A stretch of 64,000 nt of DNA, from positions 16,698,680-16,762,679 of the forward strand of contig NC_081141.1 in assembly GCF_958295425.1 (NCBI RefSeq), written 5' to 3'. Of the stretch, positions 1 to 11,941 are shown in pieces. The translations under genes and the position numbers were made by a program. The notes under the pieces are model-generated. The model searched no databases. It was given only the letters and a program-made list of their open reading frames with translations, and was not told the DNA's origin. This DNA is from Solea solea (Eukaryota > Chordata > Actinopteri > Pleuronectiformes > Soleidae). Numbering within the stretch: position 1 is the first letter of the stretch; each line of letters begins with the position of its first letter.

Positions 1-734
1 GTTAGCTTTAAAGACACAACCCATCTTTGGCCTTCAGCTGAAAGACGGGAGCCAACATTTAAAGAGAGGAAAAAAAAAAAACAGCTGTGAATAATTCCCA
101 TTCCCATGCCGGGATTTACATTCATTCAACAGGACAAGAATAATATGTATGTTGATGTAATTCAAATGAAGTCCCACAGGAGGAGGCTCCATAAGAGAGC
201 ATCTCTGAGAAGACCTTGAACTTGTGTGGTGTGGTGCCAGGGAAGCGTGCCATGCTGTTCTGCTGTTGCTGTTATGCTGGGTCTGCTTCCTCTTTCCCTT
301 CCTGCTTTTACCCTGCTGAGATCAATGTCCAGAGGAGATGGTAATCACCACGACAACATGCGGCAGCATAGCTCATTAGTGTACATGCATAGCTCACCCC
401 AGGACTCCTGTCTGCATTTTAACAGAAGCACATTAGTCTCTGCCATCAGCGCCATCATTGATCCAAGCGCTTGCCCCGTAGAGTGAGAGAGGCAAGACGG
501 TAGCTTGAGGCAAAAGTCACTGGCTGTATAGAATACGGCAAAACCCCACAATCTAACCCCTCTACCCCTGTCCCTCGTCTTCATTTTCTCTCTAGTCCAG
601 AAGTGCATTTGATAACAAGCTATCGTTGCAGCTCAATCTCTGTCTTTTTCAGAGAGAGTCTGTTTGTGATGCCTGGACTTCAAATTGAGCCTGCATGTAA
701 AAACTCATTACCGGTGGGGTGATGGATGAAGCCG

Positions 735-755
735 TTTTTTTTTTTTTTTTTTTTT
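735..755. repeat. Poly-T tract (T21)
   Basis: A run of 21 T, read directly. On the minus strand it is a poly-A run and could be the tail of a decayed retroposon, but no recognisable body or target duplication was found beside it. Confidence 0.7.
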
Positions 756-1962
756 CATAGTGTGCAGCTGTAATAAACAATCAATGAGGAAGCATGTGCA
801 GTGCAAATCATCTCGCACACCGCCTCACTGGCATCAATATTCTGTATGAGGGGTCTTGTTTTCCGCTCTCAGGGTCAATACTAATAGACCAGTGCAGCGT
901 CTGGAGGTCCTTAGTGCACAATCCATATCAAAGAGGTGTGCTGGTGTTCGCGCAAGATTAGTGCATTTATATGTTGCTCATCACTGTATCAAGTGCATCG
1001 TTTTTTTTTGTTTTTTTTAGAACCGCTGGTCGTAAAATAGAGTTCTGCCCTGACAGCTACGTGCAACATTAACCCCAAAAGCAAGTAAAGCTCACATATC
1101 ATAAATATGTGCATGAGGGATTTTTTTTTTTTCCAAGCTTATTGTTCCTTTAAATGATCTTGTTAGGCAAGCGTTGATTAAAGAAATGAAACATTTTCTT
1201 GGTGACTATCCACCAGACGCATTAAAGTAATTCTAATTGCCCAACAGACTGTGTAAGCGTGGTCTCTATCAGGGGTGTGTCAGGGGAATGAATTAAGACA
1301 GCATGAGACGCATGGTTATATTAGGAAATGATCTCAGGACCAGAAGCTTTAAATCCCCCTGGTAGCTGCAACACTAAAAATCTGCTGGGTCAAAATTAAT
1401 GAGGAGGGGTCCACTGCTCAAACCTGCAGGGACTGCACTGGACATCTTGATGAACATTAGGCAGCAATCAAGTATAATAACTTTAAAAAGAAGCAGCATT
1501 CAGTATGGATTTTATTCCTGACTCTTCTTCAAAAAAAAAAACAACAACAACAAAGTCTCCCTTGGCCTACAAAGGTTTACGGTTTTGTATAAAGGTATTA
1601 AGCAAATGAAGGTGCCCTCGTGGTAACGACCTAACACTGTCAGCAAACCGAAATCAGCGCTAGTCTGTGGCGGGAGAACTGCTCATGTGACTATTAACAC
1701 ATTCCAACAACTGCTAATTTAATAAGAGGTGGCGATGATTGAAATATAATAGAATCGTCTGCTTCTGAAATGGTCAAAAAAGTAATGAGACGTGCTAATA
1801 CGATGAGTGATGTGTGATATGATGAAAATGTATTATGAACACAACGAAGCATTCACGGGTGTTGCAATACGAGGTAACACATTTGCGAAAGGACAAAACG
1901 TGGGTAATGCACTCGTTTTACATTCTCAGTCAAATCATGGGACATTGTTGGTTTTTTTTTAG

Positions 1963-2082
1963 CCAGTTTGAGCTGCAGGGCCGTCCACAGCCAAAGGGCT
2001 CTGACAGTTTGAGCCTGATTTTTGTCTTTAACCTTCTAGCTGCCCAAAAGAAATCAGTTTCTGGACCTCAGGCAGCAGCACT
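1963..2082 (+). other. Exon-like block, unproven
   Basis: A 120-nt segment is bounded by a T-rich tract ending in AG (1961-1962) and a consensus-like donor, GTGAGT, at 2083. One frame is open across it (39 codons, with Gln, Ala and Ser prominent) and ends at a stop that overlaps the donor. No domain is recognised. Splice-like pairs occur often by chance in 64 kb, so this is only a candidate exon, possibly of a long non-coding RNA. Confidence 0.12.
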
Positions 2083-3690
2083 GTGAGTAAAAAGGCTTGT
2101 GCTGAGGAAAAAAAATTAACTAACAATCTTTTTATTTATTTATTTTTGACTTGTTAGGTGGACCTTCAACTCTGCATCACTGCTTTCGCAACGACTCAGT
2201 TTTTGGCCGTCCATATTAAAACTCAGCCGTGAAAAGTTCAAATGACAATGGAGACAGCAGCATAACTGAAACTCTTCATTTTTTTGCATTTTGAGGCGTA
2301 GAATGGAAGTAGACTTACATTTGAGGGATATAAGCTAGGTTTTCATTCAAATGTATTCCAAATTTTGACCGAATTTCCAAATAGTCAGTGAAAGAAAGCG
2401 GTGTGTCCATCCACCGCTGAAAAGCGAACATTGGGAGGTATTTCACCAAGATAATAGAGCACTAGGTGCAACTTAATGATGTAATTAAAGAACACCAATA
2501 GCTGCCGAAATATGGCGGTGTTCCGTTGCTGCTTCAGTTTATTGTTGTAAAATTGGCTTCTTTCACTCGGAATGTTGTGGTTTCCTAATCAGCCCACACG
2601 TTCCTGCTGTATTAAACATTTCCGCCAACTTTTCCACTACTGCACAATTTAGAAGTAGAAGGAAGGTTTTAGTCAAATTACTTCTAAATGTCCTCTCTTT
2701 TATAGCTGAACTCATTTCCATTGCACTCAGTCACAAAAATGTGTATTAAAACAGGCTTGGGGCACATTCACACCTCAAAGTTCACCGGGTCAGACAAACT
2801 ACGTCTATACAAACATAGGACCGAAGGGTCATGTTCTGAGCCTGTAAGGCCATTGGAGGCAAATACATGCACATTGGAATTGTACATAAACGAAAACAGC
2901 TAATATTGTTTCAGTTATGTACATTTTTGCCATTGACGAATGACATGAACTCATCACAGTGTGGTTTTCATTTCAAACAACGGATACAGTTGAAGACGGT
3001 AGAAAGAGCGAAACATCAAATGCGGGGCGAATATATATCTAATTTGCTAACTTTAACAATAAGATTGGATTTCTTCCATTTCCTCTTCAACAGCAGAGGG
3101 TTAAACAGTTAGAACTGTCAAGACGGAGAAACAGAATCAGACAACAAATGGCTTGCATTATCCAGTCAGAAGCCAGAGGACTCTTTGGAGCTCACACTGT
3201 AGCCTACCTTGCCTGATGTGAGCACTAAAATGAGGTGAGCTGGCCCCCTGAGGGACAGTGCAATCACAGATTAAGAGGCTGATCAAAGTATGGGAGAAGT
3301 AAATAGTTTCAGGTTCGCACACTAAAAATGGAAATCTACACCGAGGATGTTTCATCAGTTCAATGGGGGGGGGGGGCTTCAGGAGGTACAGATGTTTCAG
3401 CCTATTGCTTTCTGTGTACTCAAACACGAAACAGCAGAATCAAAGCAGACATCAGAACAGATGGAAGATCCCTGTGATGGAGATGCATTCCAGATATTAA
3501 AGAGGCAGCGATGAATACTTTCAGCGATGGTATGAATCCTTTTTCCAGAGCACAAGATTGTTTCCATTGATTTTCCTAAACAGATTCAGTAGGTTGATCT
3601 CTCAGTAGTCCCAGAAAGTGGACGAAAAGTACACAGTTTTGCAGGAAAAGGTCTTAATAACAGGCTGCAATGTTTTTGCACCAATCAGAC

Positions 3691-3714
3691 AAAAAAAAAA
3701 ACACACACACACAC
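3691..3714. repeat. A-run followed by (AC)n
   Basis: A run of about 11 A passes directly into about 7 AC units. This A-run to CA-repeat transition is typical of a decayed poly-A tail or of a simple microsatellite; no retroposon body was identified upstream. Confidence 0.7.
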
Positions 3715-3974
3715 TTTGCAAGATGCTTCATTTGTTACTTATTTAGCATGCTTCTGGTTATTTGAGGGATGTGCCCATTATGCCCACATGATGAACGTTT
3801 AGATTCAAAATGTGATAACTCGTCAATGTCACCTCATTGCCTCAAATGTAAATCACGGCTGAGAAAGTAGACGGTCTGCTCCGAGCTTGCAGAGGTTGAG
3901 TGTTGTCTGTTCATTGCCATATCAGACAAAAATAATTTCCTAAAATTATATTTCAAGATTTGAGAGATTAAGAG

Positions 3975-4402
3975 GCCCATATCAAGATATCTCCCACAGG
4001 TGGTGGGAGGATGGTCTTACAAGTCTCTCTGCCTGGTGGAAGACCTGGCCACCAGACACGTTTCAGGCCTGGCTCCTGACGTGAGCCCTGTGCTTCCTCC
4101 AGGCAGGGTCATGTTCCTCCCTCCTCAGGGTTTTTCTTGAACCTTCTTTGTCTGGTCCCTCGCCTGAGACCAATTTGTCTTGGGAGACCCTACCAGGAGC
4201 ACATGTCTCCTGACAGCATAGCTACCTGGTTCACCATGGTAAGGTGATGGTTCCCTGATATCTCCTCACTGGCCTGGGAGCTCCCGGGGATCACCCAGTC
4301 AGAGTTGGACAATGTGAGCAGGAAAAGGGAAGTCTGGGGCCCTTTGAGCTGCTACCCCCGCGACCCGATCTCCCGATCGCCGACAATGAATGGATGGATG
4401 GT
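3975..4402 (+). mobile_element. Composite non-LTR retroposon remnant with Rex3/RTE-like tail
   Basis: Two parts are joined here. From about 3975 to 4254 lies sequence resembling an abundant fish repeat (phrases such as GGTGGAAGACCTGGCCACCA, TTGTCTTGGGAGACCCTACC and GGTAAGGTGATGGTTC). From about 4255 to 4402 the sequence resembles the 3-prime end of Rex3-type RTE LINEs (ACTGGCCTGGGAGC, GAGTTGGACAATGTG, GGGAAGTCTGGG, ACCCCCGCGACCCGATC), and it ends in short TGGA/GATG repeats, as Rex3 tails do. The open frame that crosses the second half is too short and broken to be a reverse transcriptase. The close junction near 4254 suggests either an internally deleted copy or one repeat inserted into another. 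Family assignment is from memory. Confidence 0.6.
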
Positions 4403-5821
4403 TGACGTGATTAAGAATTGTATTGTTCTTTGTAAAATAATTATTATTTTGCAGGCGCACAGAGCTATCAAAAGCGAGTTCTTAGCTCTATGTTCAGAGG
4501 GTTCTACAAGACTGTTAAAAACTCAGAGAAGATTGTTGAGCAAAGATCAAACCATGGACCAAGTTTCTCATAAAGAAAATGAGGTCACAATAATGGATCC
4601 CATTGTGTTTTAATCAAGACTAACATAAGCCAGACTAAATAATAAAATCCTCTGCATATCCAAACATCATTATCTCTTGAACCCCAAACAAGGGTGATTC
4701 TGTTTACAGTTGATAAAATTGAATATTTAGAAAGCAAAGAAGTGGAGTAAACACAGTTTGACATATCATAAAACACGTGGAAATGCACACTACAGACAAT
4801 AGGCTGTAATAAGCACCACAGGTCCATGGTTATGAATGCTTATGTTGTGGTGTTCTTCATCTGTTGCCTCTTTAAGAATACAATAATATACAGCTAGATT
4901 GAAATTGCCTTCATCTGGGATCTTTTAAATAATGCTTGAAATGGAAATGGAAATGAACAAATTCAATGAAGGAGACACTGGTTTGAATAGCGCTCTATAT
5001 TTTAAACCTGCATGTTGTGGTTTTTCACCCACTGTCCTTCACAAGCCGCCCTTACTGCTGTATGCCCAGCGCTACGGAGCCTTTTTCCATCAAATCCTAT
5101 TCTCCACTACAAGCACAGTGAGTGCCAAACTGTCCAAAAACCCTTCTTTCATACTCACTACCACTCTACATCTGTGGTAAGTAACAATTCTGTGGTACAA
5201 AAAGTCCATCTATACAGGGAGTAAACAAGGACTAATACATTTATTATATTATTCTAAAACAGACTGGAACATATCCACTAAAATGACCATATTATTGTGT
5301 GTGCAAGAAATGTAACGTTTAAGGTCCAGGACATAACATTTACGAGGCTTTATTGGCAGAAATTGAATATACTGGCCATAAGTATGTTTATATAAATGTA
5401 TAATCACTGTGAAATAAATATTGTTTGATTTTTTGGTTGCCTTAGAATAAGGCTTTTATATGTACTGTAGACATGGGCCTTACTGTACAGAGGCTGCCAC
5501 GATTCCGACATTATTTCAAGTAGGCAAAGACCACCGTAGTTCCCCGATGCATTTGGGAATGGAAGGTTGAGCAGAGAAGGTCTCCATTTTTCTTACAATC
5601 TGTCATCTCACCATTGACCGTCTGTATTTCTCATAAACTGGACCTGGAGGAGAAGACAAATTATGCTGGCCCTTGTTTTTTTTCTTTTTTCCTGCAGATT
5701 TAACAGCCAATGAATAAGATGAATATTAAGGGATGCACAGCAGACGTACATCTGGCTCAGAGCAATTTACGTCAACTCAAACTCATGCTTACATATTGAT
5801 TACCATGACTAAAGATACAGT
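4403..5821. other. Gene-free stretch
   Basis: This is AT-rich sequence with no recognised gene or repeat. A strong splice-donor-like site (GTAAGTAA) occurs near 5177, but no convincing acceptor and coding frame pair with it. Nothing else stands out. Confidence 0.5.
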
Positions 5822-5848
5822 TCAGTCAAGAGCGGGACTCTTGACTGA
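5822..5848. repeat. Short perfect inverted repeat
   Basis: An 11-bp stem (TCAGTCAAGAG at 5822-5832, CTCTTGACTGA at 5838-5848) encloses a 5-nt loop. It lies immediately upstream of a V-SINE-like remnant and may belong to its degraded head, or be chance. Confidence 0.6.
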
Positions 5849-6052
5849 CCAGGATTTTTGGTTGGAATCCCAGTTTTGCCCGGAGTCTTTCTCTGTGGGA
5901 TTTTCATGTTCTCTCTGTGTTTGTGTAGTTTCTCTCCAGGTACTTTAGCTTCCTTCCACAGTCCAAAGACATGCAGATTTGGGATTAGGATAATTGGCGA
6001 CTGTGACAGTAGATCTGTGTGAATGTGTATTCTGGCTCCAACCCAGCCTCTA
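5849..6052 (+). mobile_element. V-SINE-like retroposon remnant
   Basis: The segment carries the conserved central motifs I associate with vertebrate V-SINEs (HE1-like): TTTCTCTGTGGGATTTTCAT, GTTCTCTCTGTGTTTGTG, a decayed CTCCAGGTACTTTAGCTTCC, then CCACAGTCCAAAGACATGCA. It continues into a decayed LINE-like tail (GGATAATTGGCGACTGTGAC, TCTGGCTCCAACCCAGCC). A B-box-like GGTTGGAATCCC sits near 5860, but the tRNA-like head is otherwise lost. Numerous substitutions mark it as old. It is an inactive fossil, not a gene. Confidence 0.65.
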
Positions 6053-6829
6053 CCACAACAACATTCTCACAGCTTTTGTTCAGTTCTCGCTCCTTTTATT
6101 ATACAACACTCTTAAAAAAAAAAAAACTTAATAGCACATTTGCCTACCATTGATCCACTGTGAGCGAGAAGGTTTCAGCGTCATTTTAAAATCACCGCCA
6201 CACTGGAGCACGACTGCAACTGTTGAACAAAGTTTCAAAGGGAGGTTTCATGTCAAAGATCAATTATGGCCAGCTCTGTTTTATCACTACATGTGTAACT
6301 ACAGCTCCTTTTTATTCAACTAAGCCAAAGTTTTCTCTGCCAGTAATGTAAAATGCATACCGTCCTCTGTGCCTAAGGATTCTTGATTTAGAGTAGCAAA
6401 ATAGATTTTTTTTTTTTGAATAATAATTACTTGAAATCCCGAGACATGCATTATTAGACCTTGGGTCTTGCAGAAATCATTCAAGTATATCAGAGGACTC
6501 GATGCAATGTATAATTCATTGCCTTATTTACTCTGTTTAAAAGGACAGGAAGGAGAGCACTTTTCTCAGAAACCATCCATACACCTTGCCATTTGCCAAA
6601 AGTGTTCCTTCAAATACATTTTAGATCTAAATTGTGGGAACAAGACCTCAGAAGGAAGAAACTGTCCAAAAGATTAATGGTGTGAAAAGGGGAGGCAACT
6701 CCTGTCACCCAATAAAGTCAAAGCTTAAGCAAACAACTGAAACTCCTTCACCCCTGGCCCAGATCTTTGTTCTTAGAATGTGTGTGTGTGTGTGTGTGAT
6801 CATGTAAGGAAGTGAGGAGATTCCCTCAA
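6053..6829. other. Gene-free stretch with (TG)n
   Basis: No gene is supported. An A-run lies at about 6114-6126 and (TG)10 at 6779-6798. The rest is AT-rich unique sequence. Confidence 0.5.
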
Positions 6830-7520
6830 AAAGATTCTCTCAGCGATCAATGATAGTCAGCACTGACACGGTGGTTTCTTTGACGTCTAATTAATTGGTT
6901 AATAAAGTTTAGTAATTCTTTGAATCAGCGTTTCATTTCATGAGCCCCACTACGGTGTACACGCAGAGGGAGGGAGAGATGGGAGGGGGGAAAAAAAAGA
7001 GAGAGAAATTGCTGTAAGCCATAAACAGCTGTTTCAACAACAAGCCTCCCCTGTGCCCAGACAGAGCGTGAGAGGAAAGAGTTTCGCTCGTTTTATAGGG
7101 CAGCTTCCATTAACCTGATTTCATCGACTATCGACAACATCACAGAGCGATGATAGGATGATCGGACCGTGGAGATCATCGCTGCCGACGCGACCGTATA
7201 ATACCTCGTATGCGTTCCCCGCACTAGAGCACAGCGCTCGCCATGTATTATTAATGGAAGATTTGTTAGTTACATCTCCCAGTAAATAAACACGAATGTC
7301 TTTTTAATGGCCTTTTAGAACGAGACCCACCCTCACCCCTCCCCCGGGTGCCAGCTTCACGTCTTAAATACTTGTTGTCATTATCTTTCAAATATAACAG
7401 ACCCGTCCCTGCAGACAAGAGGCCTTTGTCTGCTCCCCTCGATTGTCATTAAACATAAAAACAGCTCCTGAATGAGAGTAAATGACATTACAGTAAATAA
7501 AGAAATGAAATGAGGAACTC
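6830..7520. promoter_or_regulatory. Candidate conserved non-coding / enhancer block
   Basis: This is a repeat-poor block of balanced composition, unlike the surrounding AT-rich drift. It holds clustered motif cores: TAATTAATTGGTTAAT (homeodomain-like) near 6890, GGCCTTTGTCTG (SOX/TCF-like) near 7420, GATTGTCATTAAACATAAA near 7441, and several ATTAAT and GATGAT cores. Reading frames are closed throughout. Such blocks are typical of fish developmental enhancers, but only cross-species conservation would show it. The call is inference. Confidence 0.25.
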
Positions 7521-8668
7521 TGATGTCGATTGAAGTGGCTAATGTAGCGTCAACTTGTGTTCTTAAAGTCAGTGTTGACTGACCGATGCTGTAATGACAA
7601 CATGCAGTGTTGGGATTGGTTCACAATGACCCAGTAACACCACGGTCAACAACTGTGTGGAAAACATGTGAGACGCAGTACTTAATGTTGATTTTATAGC
7701 GTTTTGTTAGATTGTGATATATAATAAATCTTGGTGAAATTAAATAACTTTATCATCAACATATTTTAACCGTGATCATTTTGGTCACTATTACCACTAT
7801 TATACGAAATTCTCATACCGTTACAAAGTGTGACACAGACATTAAAAGGTAAATTATGACTAAAATATTAACTCCCACTAACACCTTTATATGTGTTATG
7901 AGAATAGACAAATGTTTGAGTGGTCTGGCATTTGTGTACATATTTATTTAATGTCTAATGAACCGATTCATATTTTATAGCCACAGAAATCACTGTGACA
8001 TATCCGAAATGTGTTTGGACAATACAATATGCCCGAGTGTCCCCGAGTTTGCTGCTGAACATAAATACAAGTACTAAAATCCATTAAAAAAAGAAAAAGA
8101 AAAAAAAACCTCTCTCTTGCTGGAAGACTTTATGTGGTCATAAATATTTAGGGTGGACTATGTGTGAATTTCAACATCAAAATGTCCCTTTTTTTCCCCC
8201 CCCTGCACAGAAAGTACTTACTCACAACTGTTTCTTACAGCTAGCAATATAAATAAAGACAAATGTGCCCTGCCTTAAATCCTTACCATCGTTCTAAGAT
8301 GAATGCTATTCCACCTTTAATCTGAATCAAATGGACGGTAGTTTAAACCTGCGTCAAAATGGGTCCGCTGAGCTCCTGTGGTGGAACAGAATAGAGCGCT
8401 GTAAATGACCTGTCCACTGGAAATTATGTCCACAGTAAATGCGGGAACTACATTTACTGTTCTCTCTATAATCGCTCGCACTCCATTCAATTTCATTCAA
8501 TTATGCTTCATTGGCAAAGCTGCAAAATACAGTGGTGCCAAATTAAATGTTGCCACTTGAAAGCAAACATAATGGTTAGCGATGAGAAAGTACACGCCTC
8601 TTTGATTTTTCTTTATTTCAGACCATGTACTTGTGCAATTACATTCACTCCCACCAAAGCAAAGCATG

Positions 8669-8692
8669 CACACACACACACACACACACACA
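8669..8692. repeat. (CA)n microsatellite
   Basis: About 12 CA units, followed some 45 bp downstream by TG-rich sequence (about 8726-8751). The overlapping open frames, including one of 125 codons, owe part of their length to this repeat. Confidence 0.9.
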
Positions 8693-9513
8693 GTCAAAGG
8701 TCTACCTTGACTGGCACGCGGTGCCGTGTGTACATGTGCGTTGTGTGTGTGCGACTAATCCAGGTGCTCTCCAGAAGGGAAGATAAAAATCTGTTGCCTG
8801 CCCCGTTCTTTACTCAGGCCTCCGAATCTGCCATCAGGAGAGAGAGGTTGACCTCAACGGCCTCCTGGCCGCGTGTTTAATGGAGGATACTTCCTCCGCA
8901 GAGCGAAAGACACAGCGAGACAGAAAGCCACATGTGGCACGGAGGGTGCTGGAATCCAGCTTATTTAGATTCACACATCATAAGTCTCTGCAAACATTAG
9001 ACAAGCATGATGTGTTCATTTAGCTCGTCTAATCACAAGCAGGGAGATGTTAATGCTCTAAAATAACCCCCCCATCAATTATTCTAAATGGCAAACACAT
9101 TGTTTACCCACTGCAGACCCCCCGAACATACTGCAGTAATTTTTAATTCATATTCTAATATATGGCTTAGTATGGGGCCTGAAAATTACACAGACACCCC
9201 GGGCAGATTTCTTGTAAATATTCGTGTGATGCACATGGGACAAGCTGCTCACTCTTAACAGTTTTCCTGGGGGCGTTTTTTTTTTTTTACAGAAATGCTC
9301 AAGAATGCTGCAATCACTGTTTGGCTCAGTTTCAAAGGCCAAAATCATGATGTTCACTCAGTTTTCATACATAAATAAATGTTCCTATGGGCAAAACATT
9401 TTTATTAGTCACAATAGAATACTGTTACTATATCTGAAGCGAAAGACAATTGAAACCATATTAGAGGACATGAGAGAGATGCGAGTGATTCTGCTCTTGT
9501 TTTTCTGCATGCC
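8693..9513. other. Gene-free stretch
   Basis: No gene is supported. The block at about 8880-9120 is repeat-poor with TAAT and CTAATC cores and could be conserved non-coding DNA. A T-run lies at about 9277-9289. Confidence 0.4.
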
Positions 9514-9541
9514 TGTGTGTGTGTGTGTGTGTGTGTGTGTG
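9514..9541. repeat. (TG)n microsatellite
   Basis: About 14 TG units, read directly. They produce a string of Val-Cys codons in the overlapping plus-strand open frame, which is therefore not a gene. Confidence 0.9.
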
Positions 9542-9889
9542 CAACTGTGTGTCCAAGGAGACCTGGCTTTGATTAAAGCCTGCATGATAAAATGGGAGGC
9601 AGCTGAAGGCAGAGCTGGAGCTGGTTAGCGGCTGCCAACGAATGGAGAGAGACCAGGAAGATTTTTATCAAACGCATACGGACATTGGAGGGGGATGCCA
9701 TTTATGCTTCCCAAGATGGCAACTCCCACACAGGCAGGGAAAAACACAAACCAATAGAGGAGCGTGTAAGCATGTTCATTTCAAAGTAATCATACAAACA
9801 AGAGCAACAGACAGGGGAGGAGGAAATAAACACAAAATGGGGAGAATTGCGCTGGAGCCCGGAGAGCTTGTGAAATAAAAACAAGAGCA

Positions 9890-10165
9890 AGCAATAAAAC
9901 AGCAGTAAAACTCTTGCTAAATGCTATCACTGACTTTTCCCATTGTGGTGTTTAGCCAGCAGTAATATGTCATGGTTTCATTGCGTCTCTAATCTGATAA
10001 GGCTTTATGGCTCTTCTTGCTATTAGTATCATCCATTGTCATTTGAGGTGGCAGGATGGCAGCCTGTGGCGCTGACCTCTCGCAGATCCCACATTCTCCC
10101 ACAGCGGACAGATTGAGCTCGGAGTCACGCCTCCTTTGACATCAGAATCCATCAGAGAGGAGTGG
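9890..10165. promoter_or_regulatory. Candidate conserved non-coding block
   Basis: Repeat-free sequence with a GATA-like TCTGATAAGG near 9994, a TTTATGG core near 10004 and a TCF/LEF-like CCTCCTTTGACATCAG near 10130, with no open frame of note. The composition is more even than in the flanks. This is suggestive of an enhancer only; conservation data would decide. Confidence 0.2.
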
Positions 10166-11710
10166 ATGTGAATGATAGTTAGATTGTGCTGCTGTTTACA
10201 TACTTGCAAGGAGAAATGTTACACCGCATTTTGTCTCCCCCAAGAGGCCGGAGAGTGTTGTGCTACACGGCTCACACTCACTGGACCTCCCTCTGTGACT
10301 CTTCCTCTTGTCTGCAAACTCCCTCCATAAAAAAAAAGTGTTCATTCCACATGTTGAAAAGCAAAGCAGACATCGCATGCGGTGCCAAGGGCCTTTCCTG
10401 TGTTTGATGTACATTATTTCCTTGTACAAGGCTTTGCTGACTTTTTCAGGAACATGGTCTACTTGGCTTTTATGGGCCTAAGCTGTAAGGTTAATTTAAT
10501 TCAACAATCTATGTTTATTTCACAGCACATCCCGCAGAGGAATTCCAAGTACAATAATGCATCAGTCATAGTGGCTCTTAAATTGAATTCATATGGTTAT
10601 TATTCATGGCCTGTCTGGTTTTTCATGCTACAGTAATGCCATGAAATTTTCTGAATGGACATATCTTCACCGTCAACGTCTCCCCAAGACCTAAGCTTTT
10701 TAGTCGATGATAAATAAATTAAAAAAAAACACAGGATAACATCTTTTTAAACTATAGCAAGATGGCTTTCATTTAGCAGCAAAAATACTTCATATACTTT
10801 CATGGTTAAATGAGCACGAGGCTGGAAGTTTGGTCTCCTCAAAGAAATTAATAACCAATTAGAACACGTTCTCTGTTATTAATGTGTAGGAACAGTGCCC
10901 CCTCCTTCAACTCCTATCCACCTTTCCCTGGTCTGAATTAACTGGAAACATGTTTCCCCCCACTGATAAGTATCAGAGAGGACAGGCTGGAAGAGTTCTT
11001 TGGATCTTCAAACCGCTTCTTTTTTTTATTTTTCATTGTGGACCGAAGATAAGAGTGGGTTACACAAACATACCACAGAACCAACCGTGGGCCCCCGCTG
11101 CCAGTGGAAGTTTACATATTACTGATATTCCACCAAGGGGGCTCCCAGAGAAAGGAACATTCTTCAAATGAACGTGATACTATTTAACTTGATCGCACAG
11201 AAAAGAAGCATGCGCAGGTTTGAGATTAGACACGACGTGTTTGCATAAGCTGCTATGAAACCAACATATCCTACAAGCCCTGCAACTGTATACTCCGCTG
11301 ATGGATGTCAAGAACACATTATAACGATTACTGCTAAAAAGGCATGTAGAACGCATTTAATAGAGCCACATAATGCTTAAAAGCTTTGAACTTTTCTGCC
11401 TGGCACACCACAGTTAATGGTGCTTAATGAAATAATAGATGGCTCTGATTGACCACTACAGAATCCTTTTCAGAGTGAGTGAAAACAGTAAACCACTAAT
11501 GCGAGTAATGATCACTCCTATTAGTATATGTCAGTTATTTCCCCTCGTTGGGCTGATCATATTTGTCTGCTAAAAATGCCAAACAACTACAAAGATTCTA
11601 ACAAACGTCACAGACGCAGAAACAAAGTCACTCAAACACCGTGCATGCAGGCGTTGAGAACGCAAGTCGCGCAATCTGAAGCACTATCGTTCTTTTGTTT
11701 TTGTTTTTTT
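10166..11710. other. Gene-free stretch
   Basis: No recognised gene or repeat. Several open frames of 60-85 codons on both strands overlap each other and show no domain. Sequence is ordinary AT-rich unique DNA. Confidence 0.5.
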
Positions 11711-11725
11711 GAAATAAGCAATGTA
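11711..11725. repeat. Target-site duplication, left copy
   Basis: GAAATAAGCAATGTA (15 bp) directly precedes the SINE body and is repeated exactly at 11927-11941. This is the mark of LINE-machinery (target-primed) insertion. Confidence 0.9.
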
Positions 11726-11926
11726 GGGGCGGCATTAGCTCACTTGGTAGAGCTGCCATCCCATGATGAGGTTACAATCCTCACTGCAGGCAAACCCGGT
11801 TCGAATCACGCGTCGTACCGTCCTTCCCTGCATGTCGTTCCCCCCCTCTGCCTCCCCATTTCCAGTCTCTCTGCACTAAACTATCGATTAAAGGCATTAA
11901 AAGCCCAAAAAAATATACTTAAAAAA
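11726..11926 (+). mobile_element. tRNA-derived SINE, full-length-looking
   Basis: The roughly 200-bp element starts with a tRNA-like head. An A-box-like TAGCTCACTTGG lies at 11736-11747 and a B-box-like GGTTCGAATC at 11798-11807, the internal RNA polymerase III promoter. A pyrimidine-rich middle (CTGCATGTCGTTCCCCCC and onward) is followed by a tail containing GATTAAAGGCATTAAAAGCC and an A-rich end. I recognise this layout from a tRNA-SINE common in percomorph fish. Exact 15-bp duplications flank it, so the boundaries are well supported and the insertion is fairly young. The 148-codon open frame that runs through it is an artefact. Confidence 0.88.
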
Positions 11927-11941
11927 GAAATAAGCAATGTA
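11927..11941. repeat. Target-site duplication, right copy
   Basis: Exact second copy of the 15-bp sequence at 11711-11725, immediately after the A-rich SINE tail. Confidence 0.9.

Larger units (their letters stand above)
1..3974. other. Gene-free AT-rich stretch
   Basis: No gene is supported here. The sequence is AT-rich with stops in all frames; open frames are at most about 90 codons and resemble nothing I know. It holds homopolymer runs (T21 at 735-755, G12 at 3365-3376), a short (AC)n near 3700-3714 and one exon-like block at 1963-2082 (listed separately). The stretch at about 1200-1260 carries several TAAT cores and could be regulatory, but nothing further can be said from the sequence alone. 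Confidence 0.6.

Noticed and set aside
4932..5224. Exon ending in a strong GTAAGTAA donor near 5177
   Set aside because: No acceptor of comparable quality upstream, and the frame has a repeated Met-Glu start and no domain.
8503..8880. 125-codon plus-strand open frame
   Set aside because: It includes the CA microsatellite (His-Thr string) and has no domain.
11726..11800. Possible true tRNA gene
   Set aside because: A and B boxes are present, but the sequence cannot form a proper cloverleaf and is followed by a SINE body and target duplication. It is a tRNA-derived SINE head.
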